From Lelliottia nimipressuralis (lineage in GTDB: Bacteria > Pseudomonadota > Gammaproteobacteria > Enterobacterales > Enterobacteriaceae), in the NCBI RefSeq assembly GCF_004402045.1, contig NZ_SOMG01000002.1, positions 1-64,000 of the forward strand: a DNA stretch of 64,000 bases, written 5' to 3'. Below are positions 19,352 to 28,863 of this stretch, piece by piece. The notes below the pieces were generated by a model. The model saw only the letters and a program-made list of their open reading frames with translations. It was not told where the DNA came from and made no database searches. Numbering within the stretch: the first letter of the stretch is position 1; every line of letters starts with the position of its first letter. Position numbers and translations under genes: made by a program.

Positions 19352-20110
19352 ATGAGTCTGACGATTACGTTAACGGGAACAGGTGGTGCCCAGCTGGTTC
19401 CTGTCTTTGGCTGCGACTGTGCGGCGTGTCGCCGGGCGCGCCTGCAGGATAACTATCGCCGTCGCCCGTGCAGCGCGGTGGTTAAATTCAACGACGCCGT
19501 CACCCTGCTGGATGCCGGTATTCCGCACCTGATGGATGACTGGCCTGCGGGCAGCTTCCAGCAGTTTTTACTCACCCACTATCATATGGATCACGTTCAG
19601 GGGCTGTTTCCCCTGCGCTGGGGCGTGGGCGCGACCATTCCGGTCTACGGTCCACCGGATGAAGCAGGCTGTGACGACCTGTTCAAACACCCGGGGATCC
19701 TCGATTTCAGCCACACGGTCGAACCGTTTGTGATGTTTGAACTTCAGGGCTTGCGGGTCACGCCGCTGCCGCTCAACCATTCGAAACTGACCTTCGGATA
19801 TTTGCTGGAATCGGCCCACAGCCGCGTGGCCTGGCTTTCCGACACCGCCGGGCTGCCAGAAAAAACGGTGAAGTTCCTGCTCAACAACCAGCCGCAGGCG
19901 ATGATTATCGACTGCAGTCACGAACCGCGCGACGAGACGCCGCGAAACCATTGCGACTTAAATACCGTGATGGCGTTAAACAAGGTGATTGGCTGCCCTC
20001 AGGTGATCCTGACGCACATCAGCCATCAGTTTGACGTGTGGATGATGGATAACCCGCTGCCGCAGGGCGTTGAAGCAGGGTATGACGGGATGGTGTTGGT
20101 GCTGGATTAG
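19352..20110 (+). CDS. phnP: phosphoribosyl 1,2-cyclic phosphodiesterase PhnP
   Basis: A 252-residue metallo-beta-lactamase-fold enzyme that opens 5-phosphoribosyl 1,2-cyclic phosphate to ribose 1,5-bisphosphate, the PhnN substrate. The metal motif HYHMDHVQG is near residue 76, and an extra structural zinc site is given by [10 protein letters not shown] near residue 21. It is the last gene of the operon. Confidence 0.97.
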   Translation: MSLTITLTGTGGAQLVPVFGCDCAACRRARLQDNYRRRPCSAVVKFNDAVTLLDAGIPHLMDDWPAGSFQQFLLTHYHMDHVQGLFPLRWGVGATIPVYGPPDEAGCDDLFKHPGILDFSHTVEPFVMFELQGLRVTPLPLNHSKLTFGYLLESAHSRVAWLSDTAGLPEKTVKFLLNNQPQAMIIDCSHEPRDETPRNHCDLNTVMALNKVIGCPQVILTHISHQFDVWMMDNPLPQGVEAGYDGMVLVLD

Positions 20111-20115
20111 GTTTT

Positions 20116-20150
20116 CTCCCTCTCCCGTGGGAGAGGGCTGGGGTGAGGGC
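20116..20150. repeat. CTCTCCC-type intergenic palindrome
   Basis: CTCCCTCTCCCGTGGGAGAG followed by GGCTGGGGTGAGGGC, between the convergent phnP and yjdP. It may serve as a terminator for phnP. Confidence 0.75.
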
Positions 20151-20162
20151 AACAGGCCGCAC

Positions 20163-20489
20163 TTAGCCTCGATCGTAATCGTCTTCTAACCGCCGCTCAT
20201 CCTCTTCTAACCGACGGCGATCGTCATCTAACTGACGCTGACGCTCGTCTAAACGGCGGCGTCTGTCTTCGAGCTGCCGACGACGATCGTCGTACTGTCG
20301 ACTGTCGATTTGGCGGCTGCGGTCATAACGATCGTCACTATCATCGCTGCTGCGGCTGCTGCTGGGGTTATAGGCATCGTTGATTGCCTGCTGAATGTTG
20401 CCAATAGCATCATCAACAATATCGGCATGAGCCAGCTGGCTGGTGAGTGACAGCAGACCAAATAACAGAGCAGTTGAGTAACGTTTCAT
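20163..20489 (-). CDS. yjdP: secreted low-complexity protein YjdP
   Basis: A 108-residue protein matching E. coli YjdP. A signal peptide ends about residue 22 (QLAHA), followed by DIVDDAIGNIQQAINDAYNP, and then a very charged Arg/Asp/Gln-rich helix with repeats of the RRRQLDDR type. It is probably periplasmic; function unknown. It sits next to phnP as in K-12. Confidence 0.9.
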   Translation of the reverse strand: MKRYSTALLFGLLSLTSQLAHADIVDDAIGNIQQAINDAYNPSSSRSSDDSDDRYDRSRQIDSRQYDDRRRQLEDRRRRLDERQRQLDDDRRRLEEDERRLEDDYDRG

Positions 20490-20558
20490 AAGGCCAGACT
20501 CGCAGGTGAACTGGCCTTACGATAATGAACGGTTGAGGACTGGGGTAGCGGAGGAATC

Positions 20559-21191
20559 TCAAATTCTGTAACGAGCGGGGTCTTCCATGAGTTGATTCGC
20601 ACGTTGTTTATTTTCTGCAACCAATACGATGCCATAGCATTTTTGGTCCGGCGAATGGCTCCAGATACGATCCTCGGGAATACAGCCTCCATCATAGATA
20701 ACCTTGCTCCCATCATACGGCCAAAATGCGCCCTGCTCGGTATCGAGAACAAAGACAGCTATCTGATCAGACTCGCGGGCAATTTTCTGCCAGAGCATCT
20801 TCCCGCCTTCATATTGCTCAAAATCGCTGACAAGCGTCACGCCGCAGTGTAAGACCAGGGCTTCATACAGCCGAGTTGCCAGCCCCTTGTCACGCTCAGC
20901 AGGATCAACGCAGATACCTTCTACCTGAATAAGGTTGGCATCTTCCCAACAGCGCTCGACGGCAATGATGTCTTCACCCAAATGCGCTTTTCGTTGTAAA
21001 TCCAGGGCAGCAACAACCCGATGCCGTGGCACCCCATCGAAGGTTTCGATATCCGCTTCAATAATCGCAGCTCTTGGCGTCAGACTATCAAAAATGACGT
21101 GTAGCACTCGCCCGGAGAGTTCAAACTCATCAACGAGTTTAAACGATCTGGCAACTGTGCTCGGGCTATATGTTGTAGGCATCACGATCAT
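20559..21191 (-). CDS. GNAT-family acetyltransferase-like protein
   Basis: A 210-residue protein whose centre, IQVEGICVDPAERDKGLATRLYEALV, is a clear GNAT acetyl-CoA-binding signature with the expected R-D-K-G-x-A loop. The start at 21191 is chosen because AGAGGGGA precedes it; the frame extends upstream without an equally good site. It is not part of the K-12 order here and looks lower in GC than its neighbours, so it may have been acquired. The substrate is unknown. Confidence 0.7.
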   Translation of the reverse strand: MIVMPTTYSPSTVARSFKLVDEFELSGRVLHVIFDSLTPRAAIIEADIETFDGVPRHRVVAALDLQRKAHLGEDIIAVERCWEDANLIQVEGICVDPAERDKGLATRLYEALVLHCGVTLVSDFEQYEGGKMLWQKIARESDQIAVFVLDTEQGAFWPYDGSKVIYDGGCIPEDRIWSHSPDQKCYGIVLVAENKQRANQLMEDPARYRI

Positions 21192-21312
21192 ATGTGAGTC
21201 CCCTCTTGTGAGTACCGGCATAATTCCCTTTATATCCCAATCTGCCAAATTTTGCGCAGCTTAGCATCACCGGCTTTAACGATGCTCTTGATGAAATCCT
21301 AAACAGGGGCGT

Positions 21313-23589
21313 TTAAAAACATATTTTCCGCAGCGCCTGCGCCAGCTGCACTCGCGTAAACGGCTTACGCAGTAACTGAACGTCCGGCAGCTGAGGGTTA
21401 TGCGCAGGCCGTAAATCCTGGCCGCTGATCAGCAGCACCGGAAGCTGCGGATAATGACTGCGCACATGGTTAATCACCTCCGCCCCGCTCAGGCTTCCGG
21501 GCAACATCAGGTCGCTGATAAACATGCCAATATCCGGCGACGCCGCCAGCATGCTCAGCGCCTGCTCGCCGTTGTCCGCTTCCAGCGTCAGGTAGCCAAG
21601 CTGATGCAGCTGCTCGCACAGGGTTTGGCGAACATCGGCTTCATCTTCCAGCACCAGCACCAGCCGCTCGTTATCGACGGAGGCGGCGGCATACTGCGTT
21701 TCATCAACTGCAGCGGCGGGCAGCATCGAGCGCGGGAGGTGAAGCCGCACGGTCGTCCCCTGTCCCGGCGCGCTTTCGATCTCCACGCGACCGCCGGACT
21801 GACGCACAAAACCGTAGACCATCGACAGGCCCAGCCCGCTTCCACTCCCGGTCTGTTTGGTGGTGAAGAACGGTTCAAAGACCCGCGATTTCACCTCCTG
21901 AGACATCCCGCTGCCGCGATCGATGACTTCCAGCGCCACCATATCCTGTCGGCGTCCGTCGCTGCGGGTGACGCGCTGATTCCAGGTACGGATTTTTATC
22001 ACCCCGCTTTGTCCTTCCATCGCATCGCGGGCGTTCATCACCAGGTTGATGATCGCGTTTTCCAGCTGGCTGACGTCTATCCAGGCGGGCCACGCCGGGG
22101 ATTGCGCTTCAATCTCAAGCGTGAGCGTGGCAGGCAAAGAGTGGCGCATCAGCTCCCGGAGGTTCTCCAGCAGCGGCAGCATGTCTACCGCATGCGGCGT
22201 CAGGGATTGCTTACGGGAAAACGCCAGCAGGCGCTGGGTCAGTAAGGCACCACGCTCGGCAGCCTTCAGCGCCCGGGTAATGCGCGGTGCGTCTTTTGAG
22301 TCAGGATCGGTAAGCTCAAGGCTGCCGATGATCACCGCCAGCAGGTTATTAAAATCATGCGCCAGCCCTCCCGTCAGCTGTCCGACGGCTTTCATTTTCT
22401 GGCTGTGCAGAAGCGCCTCTTCCAGCCCCTGACGCTCGATGCGGTCGATCTCCATCTGCGTGGTTTTCTCTTTCAGCAGACGCGTGGTGTGCTCAAGCGA
22501 GGCGGTGTTGCGGGCAAAAACGTTAAACGCGCGCGCCAGCTCGCCCAGCTCATCGCGCCGCTGCAGGGCGGGGACGGAGACATCCGGTTCACCGTGAGCA
22601 AGGCGCGACATTGCCCGGGAAATCGCCGTCAGGTTGGAGGCCAGATTGCGGTAGATATACCAGCAGGCGCACCCGGTGATGATCAGCGCCAGCACGGCGA
22701 AGAAGCTGATAAACACGCTGATGGATTGCAGTTCGTGATGACTCTGGGCCGTGCGAAGCCGGGAGGCCTGCGCCACCTGCTCAACGTACTGATTGATGTC
22801 ACTGTTGAGGATCGCCACCAGCGCCTTAATGTGGAACATATACCAGCTTATCGCCAGGTCGCTCTCTTCCAGCTGTTTCGACAGCGGGGCGAGCTTACCT
22901 AACTCGGCATTAAAATCAGGCAGAACCCCCTTCACGATCGGCTGTACGGCACTCCGTGGCAGGGCTGCGGTCACCGCATCCAGCTGCTGAACGGTCGCGC
23001 GCGGCGAAGGGGTGTCGATGGCGGCAGCGAGCAGCCGGTCCATCTCCATCAGCTGCTGCGCATCCGGAACATTGCTGCCATAGCGGTGGTTGATGTCCTG
23101 CAGATGACGCAGGTAGCTTTGGCTTTGATACAGCGAGCTCAGCAGCGCGTTACGCTCCAGATGGCGTCGCTGTCCACGCTCAAGCATCTCCGTCACGCTC
23201 TGCTGCAGCTCATGACTACGCTGAATAATCCGCGCCACCAGCGCCGGCTCCTGCTGCGCCAGCGGCGCATCCGCAAGCTGCTCCAGCGAGTGGCGCAGCG
23301 CCATTTGCGTCTGTTTTAGCCTCTCGGCTTCGCCTTTGTACTCCAGCGCTCCCACCACCTGCGAGAGCCGCACCGCCGCCGTCGCCACGTTAGCGGTATC
23401 GCGGGCCAGGTTCATGCTGCCGGTCATATCATCCAGCGTTTGCTGCTGCACCTGCTCCTGGATTTGGCTGGCATGACGGAAACCGAGCACCGCCACGCCG
23501 CTCACCATCAGCGTAACGGCGACCACCAGCAGATTGAAAATCAGCAGGCGGCCTCGGGCGCTGGCGAAGAACGGAGGGCGTGATGGCAT
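21313..23589 (-). CDS. hybrid sensor histidine kinase, TorS-like
   Basis: A 758-residue membrane kinase. One membrane segment near 16-37 and a second near 291-313 flank a largely helical periplasmic sensor of about 250 residues. A HAMP domain (about 315-368), a histidine phosphotransfer domain with His411 in GGLAHDFNNLLAV, an ATPase domain (N-box NLVMNARDAM, G-boxes DRGSGMS and GSGSGLGLSM) and a receiver domain with Asp693 in MFISDLMLPG follow. There is no C-terminal HPt domain, unlike TorS itself. It is divergent from a sugar ABC operon; the response regulator at the other end of that operon (29864-30595) is the likely partner. The helical sensor is of the kind that reads a periplasmic binding protein. 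Confidence 0.85.
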   Translation of the reverse strand: MPSRPPFFASARGRLLIFNLLVVAVTLMVSGVAVLGFRHASQIQEQVQQQTLDDMTGSMNLARDTANVATAAVRLSQVVGALEYKGEAERLKQTQMALRHSLEQLADAPLAQQEPALVARIIQRSHELQQSVTEMLERGQRRHLERNALLSSLYQSQSYLRHLQDINHRYGSNVPDAQQLMEMDRLLAAAIDTPSPRATVQQLDAVTAALPRSAVQPIVKGVLPDFNAELGKLAPLSKQLEESDLAISWYMFHIKALVAILNSDINQYVEQVAQASRLRTAQSHHELQSISVFISFFAVLALIITGCACWYIYRNLASNLTAISRAMSRLAHGEPDVSVPALQRRDELGELARAFNVFARNTASLEHTTRLLKEKTTQMEIDRIERQGLEEALLHSQKMKAVGQLTGGLAHDFNNLLAVIIGSLELTDPDSKDAPRITRALKAAERGALLTQRLLAFSRKQSLTPHAVDMLPLLENLRELMRHSLPATLTLEIEAQSPAWPAWIDVSQLENAIINLVMNARDAMEGQSGVIKIRTWNQRVTRSDGRRQDMVALEVIDRGSGMSQEVKSRVFEPFFTTKQTGSGSGLGLSMVYGFVRQSGGRVEIESAPGQGTTVRLHLPRSMLPAAAVDETQYAAASVDNERLVLVLEDEADVRQTLCEQLHQLGYLTLEADNGEQALSMLAASPDIGMFISDLMLPGSLSGAEVINHVRSHYPQLPVLLISGQDLRPAHNPQLPDVQLLRKPFTRVQLAQALRKICF

Positions 23590-23615
23590 GGGTTTGGGTT
23601 CCTGTGCGGTTTGGT

Positions 23616-23649
23616 GCCCTCACCCTGCCCCTCTCCCACCGGGAGAGGG
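23616..23649. repeat. CTCTCCC-type intergenic palindrome
   Basis: GCCCTCACCCTGCCCCTCTC followed by CCACCGGGAGAGGG. It lies in the divergent region just upstream of the sensor kinase start. Confidence 0.75.
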
Positions 23650-23674
23650 AAAAGGAAAATGTGACGGCGATTAG

Positions 23675-23703
23675 CTATTCATAACTATGACAAATATGAA
23701 CAG
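23675..23703. promoter_or_regulatory. TorR-box-like inverted pair in the kinase/ABC divergent region
   Basis: CTATTCATAA at 23675-23684 and, inverted, ATATGAACAG at 23694-23703. The second is an exact complement of CTGTTCATAT, the E. coli TorR decamer; the first matches 8 of 10. The pair is separated by 9 bases and lies about 70 bases before the ABC operon. It is a good candidate site for the response regulator encoded at 29864-30595. Confidence 0.5.
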
Positions 23704-23770
23704 CTTCTGACATTTTGCATTTACGTACCTGTGATGAAGTGCAGATATCGACATTCACAGGAGATCCGCC

Positions 23771-25291
23771 ATGAGCAGAACCCCAGTACTGGAGATGCGC
23801 AGCATTGCCAAAACGTTTGGCAGTTTCCACGCGCTCAAGGGTGTGGATTTGACGGTCTTCCCCGGTGAGATCCACGCGCTGATGGGGGAAAACGGCGCGG
23901 GAAAAAGCACGCTGATGAAAATCCTCGCGGGAGCCTATACCGCCACCCGCGGTGAGATCCTGATTGACGGTCAGCCGTTTCACATCAAAGGGCCGAAAGA
24001 TGCGCTGGCCGCAGGCATTACCCTGATTTATCAGGAGATGCAGCTCGCGCCCAACCTGACCGTTGCCGAGAATATATTTCTTGGCAGCGAGCTGTCGCGC
24101 GGCGGGATGGTCCAGCGTAAAGAGATGGCCGCTCAGGCGCAGGCAGTGATTGAGCGCCTCGGCGCGCAGTTCAACGCCACCGATCTGGTGATGAAGCTGA
24201 CCATCGCCGAGCAGCAGCAGGTGGAAATTGCCCGCGCGCTGCACCGCAACAGCCGCATTCTGGTGATGGATGAACCCACCGCCGCCCTCTCCTCACGCGA
24301 AACCCATCGCCTGTTTGAACTGATTTTGCGCCTGCGCGATGAAGGGATGGCAATCATCTATATCAGCCACCGGATGGCGGAAGTATATGAACTTTCTGAC
24401 CGCGTCAGCGTTCTGCGCGACGGGCAGTACGTCGGCAGCCTGACGCGCGACAAGCTGAACGCCTCCGAGCTGGTGAAGATGATGGTGGGTCGCCCGTTAA
24501 GCGATCTGTTCAACAAAGAGCGTGATATCCCGCTCGGCAGCCCGCGTCTTAACGTGCACCACCTCACCGACGGTAAAAAAGTACAGCCCTGCAGCCTGCA
24601 GGTGCGTTCCGGCGAAATCGTCGGCCTGGCGGGGCTGGTGGGCGCCGGACGCTCTGAGCTGGCGCAGCTGATCTTTGGCGCGCGCAAAGCCACGGGCGGC
24701 ATGATTGAGGTCGACGGCGAGCCGGTGGTGATCCACTCCCCGCGCGCCGCTATCGAAAACGGCATCGGTTTTCTCACCGAGAACCGCAAGGAGCAGGGGC
24801 TGTTTCTGGAGCTGGCGGCGCAGGAGAACATCACCATGGCGACGCTTGAGCGCGACGCCACCTTCGGCATGTTAAACCGCAAAAAAGCCCAGTCCATTTC
24901 CGATGACGCTATCGCCCTGCTTAACATCCGCGTGCCGCACTCTCAGGTGCGCGCGGGCGGGCTGTCAGGGGGCAATCAGCAAAAGCTGCTCATCTCCCGC
25001 TGGGTGGCAATCGGCCCGCGCATTCTGATTCTGGACGAACCGACGCGCGGCGTGGACGTCGGCGCGAAAAGCGAGATCTACCGCATCATGAACCAGATGG
25101 CGCGCAAGGGCGTGGCAATTTTGATGATCTCCAGCGAGCTGCCGGAAGTAGTGGGGATGAGCGACCGGGTGTACGTGATGCGAGAAGGCAGCATTGCGGG
25201 TGAACTCCACGGGCGTGACATCTCTCAGGAAAACATTATGACGCTGGCAACCGGCGTAAACGACACTCATCATCAGGCGGTGCAATCATGA
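23771..25291 (+). CDS. ribose-type sugar ABC transporter ATP-binding protein
   Basis: A 506-residue double ABC ATPase of the RbsA/XylG/MglA class. The first domain has Walker [12 protein letters not shown] near 39, the signature [12 protein letters not shown] and Walker [13 protein letters not shown]. The second has a degenerate P-loop ([11 protein letters not shown]), the signature [12 protein letters not shown] and [12 protein letters not shown]. It overlaps the permease gene by four bases. It energises import of a sugar, whose identity is inferred from the enzymes downstream. Confidence 0.93.
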   Translation: MSRTPVLEMRSIAKTFGSFHALKGVDLTVFPGEIHALMGENGAGKSTLMKILAGAYTATRGEILIDGQPFHIKGPKDALAAGITLIYQEMQLAPNLTVAENIFLGSELSRGGMVQRKEMAAQAQAVIERLGAQFNATDLVMKLTIAEQQQVEIARALHRNSRILVMDEPTAALSSRETHRLFELILRLRDEGMAIIYISHRMAEVYELSDRVSVLRDGQYVGSLTRDKLNASELVKMMVGRPLSDLFNKERDIPLGSPRLNVHHLTDGKKVQPCSLQVRSGEIVGLAGLVGAGRSELAQLIFGARKATGGMIEVDGEPVVIHSPRAAIENGIGFLTENRKEQGLFLELAAQENITMATLERDATFGMLNRKKAQSISDDAIALLNIRVPHSQVRAGGLSGGNQQKLLISRWVAIGPRILILDEPTRGVDVGAKSEIYRIMNQMARKGVAILMISSELPEVVGMSDRVYVMREGSIAGELHGRDISQENIMTLATGVNDTHHQAVQS

Positions 25292-26283
25292 CAACTCCTA
25301 CCCATCCGCAGCAGGTGGCGAAATCCGCCTCCGCCAAAAAAATGCTGATGAGCGATCTGATGCAAACGGTCGGTATTTTGCCGATTTTAATCCTGATTGT
25401 GGCGGTATTTGGCTTTATCGCGCCTAACTTCTTCACCGAGAGCAATCTGCTCAACATTACTCGTCAGGCGTCGATCAACATCGTGCTGGCGGCGGGAATG
25501 ACCTTCATTATCTTAACCGGCGGTATTGACCTCTCCGTAGGCTCGATTCTGGGCACCACGGCGGTGGCCGCGATGGTGGTATCGCTGATCCCCGAATTCG
25601 CCATGCTCTCCATTCCGGCCGCGCTGATGCTCGGCATGGTGCTGGGCCTGTTCAACGGCGCGCTGGTGGCCTTTGCCGGACTGCCGCCCTTTATCGTGAC
25701 GCTCGGCACCTATACTGCACTGCGCGGGGCGGCCTACCTGCTGGCGGACGGCACGACGGTTATTAACTCCAACATCAGCTTCGAGTGGATAGGCAATAAC
25801 TACCTCGGCCCGATTCCGTGGCTGGTGGTGATCGCCCTGGCGGTCATTGCTATCTGCTGGTTCATCCTGCGCCGCACCACGCTGGGCGTCCACATCTACG
25901 CGGTGGGCGGCAACATGCAGGCGGCGCGCCTGACCGGCATCAAAGTCTGGCTGGTGCTGCTGTTTGTTTACGGCATGAGCGGCCTACTCTCCGGGCTTGG
26001 CGGGGTGATGAGCGCCTCGCGCCTCTACAGCGCCAACGGCAACCTCGGCATGGGCTACGAGCTGGATGCGATTGCGGCGGTGATCCTCGGCGGGACCAGC
26101 TTCGTCGGCGGGATCGGCACGATCACCGGCACGCTGGTCGGCGCCCTGATCATCGCCACTCTTAACAACGGCATGACGCTGATGGGCGTCTCCTACTTCT
26201 GGCAACTGGTGATCAAAGGGGCGGTGATCATCATTGCGGTGCTGATCGACAAATACCGTACCCGACACCATCAAAGTGCATAA
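25288..26283 (+). CDS. ribose-type sugar ABC transporter permease
   Basis: A 331-residue RbsC-like permease (BPD_transp_2 family) with 8-10 membrane segments and the conserved run [12 protein letters not shown] near residue 73. [12 protein letters not shown] and [13 protein letters not shown] are the family loops contacting the ATPase. It is coupled to the ATPase gene. Confidence 0.93.
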   Translation: MTTPTHPQQVAKSASAKKMLMSDLMQTVGILPILILIVAVFGFIAPNFFTESNLLNITRQASINIVLAAGMTFIILTGGIDLSVGSILGTTAVAAMVVSLIPEFAMLSIPAALMLGMVLGLFNGALVAFAGLPPFIVTLGTYTALRGAAYLLADGTTVINSNISFEWIGNNYLGPIPWLVVIALAVIAICWFILRRTTLGVHIYAVGGNMQAARLTGIKVWLVLLFVYGMSGLLSGLGGVMSASRLYSANGNLGMGYELDAIAAVILGGTSFVGGIGTITGTLVGALIIATLNNGMTLMGVSYFWQLVIKGAVIIIAVLIDKYRTRHHQSA

Positions 26284-26315
26284 CAACAAAACCCTACAGC
26301 TTCGAGGAAAACAAT

Positions 26316-27257
26316 ATGCGTTTGAAACCGTTAGTAACCGCGCTCTGTGCTGGCGCGCTGCTTGCCGCAACGCCGTTTGCGCAGGCGAAAGACCTGAAAT
26401 CCATCGGCGTGACGGTGGGTGACCTGGCTAACCCGTTCTTCGTGCAGATCACCAAAGGTGCCGAGCTGGAAGCGCGCAAGCTGGCGGGCGATAACGTCAA
26501 AGTAACGCTGGTCTCCAGCGGGTACGATCTGGGCCAGCAGGTGGCGCAGATCGACAACTTTATTGCCGCTAAAGTAGACATGATCATCCTTAACGCCGCA
26601 GATTCCAAAGGGATCGGCCCGGCGGTGAAGCGCGCGAAAGACGCAGGGATTGTGGTCGTTGCGGTTGACGTGGCAGCGGAAGGGGCTGATGCCACCATCA
26701 CCTCCGATAACACCCAGGCGGGTGAAATGGCCTGTAAATACATTACCGACCGTCTGAAAGGCAAAGGCAATGTGGTGATCATCAACGGACCACCGGTCTC
26801 AGCGGTGCAGAACCGCGTGGAAGGTTGCCAGACGGAATTCAAAAAACATCCGGATATCAAGGTGCTCTCGGATAACCAGAACGCCAAAGGCAGTCGCGAG
26901 GGCGGCCTGGAAGTGATGACCTCCCTGCTGGCAGCGAATCCGAAGATCGACGGCGTATTCGCCATTAACGATCCGACCGCGATCGGTGCCGATCTGGCGG
27001 CAAAACAGGCGCAGCGCAATGAGTTCTTTATCGTCGGCGTGGATGGATCACCGGACGGTGAGGAAGCCCTGAAACGTGAAAACTCCCTGTTTGTGGCGAC
27101 CCCGGCGCAAGATCCGCAGGTGATGGCGGCAAAAGCGGTGGAGATCGGCTATGACATATTACAGGGCAAACCTGCGCCGAAAGAGCCTGTGCTGATCCCG
27201 GTGACGATGATCGATAAAAAGAACGTCGGCACGTATAAGGGTTGGACGGTTAAGTAA
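26316..27257 (+). CDS. ribose-type periplasmic sugar-binding protein
   Basis: A 313-residue type I periplasmic binding protein. The signal peptide ends after PFAQA (about residue 23). The mature protein begins KDLKSIGVTVGDLANPFF and has the RbsB-like features DMIILNAADSKG and VDVAAEGADATITSDN. It supplies sugar to the permease and may also be the ligand-bound partner of the hybrid kinase sensor domain (inference). Confidence 0.92.
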   Translation: MRLKPLVTALCAGALLAATPFAQAKDLKSIGVTVGDLANPFFVQITKGAELEARKLAGDNVKVTLVSSGYDLGQQVAQIDNFIAAKVDMIILNAADSKGIGPAVKRAKDAGIVVVAVDVAAEGADATITSDNTQAGEMACKYITDRLKGKGNVVIINGPPVSAVQNRVEGCQTEFKKHPDIKVLSDNQNAKGSREGGLEVMTSLLAANPKIDGVFAINDPTAIGADLAAKQAQRNEFFIVGVDGSPDGEEALKRENSLFVATPAQDPQVMAAKAVEIGYDILQGKPAPKEPVLIPVTMIDKKNVGTYKGWTVK

Positions 27258-27263
27258 CCCTTC

Positions 27264-27285
27264 GCCCTCTCCTGCCGGAGAGGGC
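27264..27285. repeat. CTCTCC-type palindrome after the binding-protein gene
   Basis: GCCCTCTCC / GGAGAGGGC with a four-base loop, between the binding protein and isomerase genes. It could stabilise the abundant binding-protein message. Confidence 0.7.
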
Positions 27286-27305
27286 GTCGTTTACCTGGAG
27301 TCCCC

Positions 27306-27992
27306 ATGAAACGCTCCGACATCAATGAAATCCTCGGCCACACGCGGCAGTTTTTTTCTATGCACGACGTGCATCTCCCGCCGTTTGCCAGTTTCCCGCC
27401 AACAAAATGGCAGCAGCTTGACCAGGCCGCATGGCAGGAAGTGTTCGAGCTCAAACTCGGCTGGGACGTGACGGCGTTTGGTGGCAACAACTTTGCCGCC
27501 GAGGGTCTGACGCTGTTTACCCTGCGCAACGGCTCGCCGAACGGCATGCCGTATGAAAAATGCTATGCCGAAAAAATTATGCACGTGCGGGACGGTCAGC
27601 TGACGCCGATGCATTTTCACTGGCGTAAACGAGAGGACATTATCAACCGGGGCGGCGGGAATCTGATTGTTGAATTGTGGAATGCCGGTGCGCATGAAGA
27701 GACGGAAAACACCGACGTGACGGTCACCGTCGACGGCTGCCTTCAGACCCACGCGCCCGGCAGCCAGCTGCGCCTGCTGCCCGGGGAAAGCATCTGTCTC
27801 ACGCCCGGTCTTTACCACAGTTTCTGGGGCGAACGCGGCTTCGGCGACGTGCTGGTCGGGGAAGTGTCGTCGGTCAATGACGATGAACACGACAACCACT
27901 TTTTGCAGCCCGTCGCCCGCTATAACAACATCGAAGAAGACGAGCCGGCGCTGCTGGTGCTATGCAACGAGTACAACCTGTTTCGGATATAA
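27306..27992 (+). CDS. D-lyxose ketol-isomerase
   Basis: A 228-residue cupin-fold sugar isomerase. It matches the D-lyxose isomerase family characterised from E. coli O157:H7, which interconverts D-lyxose with D-xylulose and less efficiently D-mannose with D-fructose. The metal ligands His103, His105, Glu110 (PMHFHWRKRED) and His171 (CLTPGLYHSFW) are all present. It follows the ABC transporter and precedes an aldolase and a kinase, suggesting it is the first catabolic step. Confidence 0.88.
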   Translation: MKRSDINEILGHTRQFFSMHDVHLPPFASFPPTKWQQLDQAAWQEVFELKLGWDVTAFGGNNFAAEGLTLFTLRNGSPNGMPYEKCYAEKIMHVRDGQLTPMHFHWRKREDIINRGGGNLIVELWNAGAHEETENTDVTVTVDGCLQTHAPGSQLRLLPGESICLTPGLYHSFWGERGFGDVLVGEVSSVNDDEHDNHFLQPVARYNNIEEDEPALLVLCNEYNLFRI

Positions 27993-28002
27993 GGGGTGAA
28001 TG

Positions 28003-28863
28003 ATGCCACTGATTTCTCTTGCCGACGGTCTTGAGCACGCCAGGACGCATCGTTATGCGCTGGGTGCGTTTAACGTGCTCGACTCCCATTTCCTGCGCGC
28101 GCTGTTCGCCGCCGCAAAACAGGAACGCTCGCCTTTTATCATCAACATCGCCGAGGTGCACTTTAAATACGTGTCGCTGGATTCGCTTGTCGAAGCGGTT
28201 AAGTTCGAGGCCGCTCGCCACGATATTCCCGTGGTGCTCAACCTCGACCACGGCCTGCATTTTGACGCCGTCGTACGCGCCCTGCGCTTAGGGTTCAGCT
28301 CCGTGATGTTCGATGGTTCAACGTTGAGCTACGAGGAGAACATCCGCCAGACGCGTGAAGTGGTGAAGATGTGCCATGCCGTTGGCGTGTCGGTAGAAGC
28401 GGAGCTTGGCGCAGTCGGAGGCGATGAAGGCGGCGCGCTTTACGGGCATGCGGATGAAGCGTGCTTTACCGACCCACAGCTGGCTCGCGAATTTGTCGAT
28501 TCAACCGGTATTGACGCACTGGCGGTTGCCATCGGCAATGCGCACGGTAAATACAAGGGCGAACCTAAACTCGATTTCCCACGCCTGGACGCCATTCGCC
28601 AGCAGACGGGGCTGCCGCTGGTGCTCCACGGAGGCTCCGGTATTAGCGAAGCCGATTTTCGCCGCGCGATTGAGCTGGGCATTCATAAAATCAATTTCTA
28701 CACCGGGATGTCGCAGGCCGCACTTGCCGCCGTGGAGCAGCGTATGGCAAACCGCCAGCCGCTCTATGACGAGTTTGCCGAGCTGCTGCTGGGGATAGAA
28801 GAGGCGATTACCGATACGGTCGCCGAACAGATGCGCATCTTCGGCAGCGCGGGGCAGGCATAA
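28003..28863 (+). CDS. class II ketose-bisphosphate aldolase (GatY/KbaY type)
   Basis: A 286-residue zinc-dependent aldolase. Asp82 and His83 (LNLDHGLHF), His181 (GNAHGKYKG) and His209 (VLHGGSGI) are the catalytic and zinc residues of the tagatose/fructose-bisphosphate aldolase family. The start at 28003 is preferred over the ATG at 28000 because it puts the AAGGGG site at better spacing and gives family numbering. It would cleave the phosphorylated ketose made by the isomerase and kinase into dihydroxyacetone phosphate and an aldehyde; the true substrate is unknown. It overlaps the kinase gene by one base. Confidence 0.88.
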   Translation: MPLISLADGLEHARTHRYALGAFNVLDSHFLRALFAAAKQERSPFIINIAEVHFKYVSLDSLVEAVKFEAARHDIPVVLNLDHGLHFDAVVRALRLGFSSVMFDGSTLSYEENIRQTREVVKMCHAVGVSVEAELGAVGGDEGGALYGHADEACFTDPQLAREFVDSTGIDALAVAIGNAHGKYKGEPKLDFPRLDAIRQQTGLPLVLHGGSGISEADFRRAIELGIHKINFYTGMSQAALAAVEQRMANRQPLYDEFAELLLGIEEAITDTVAEQMRIFGSAGQA

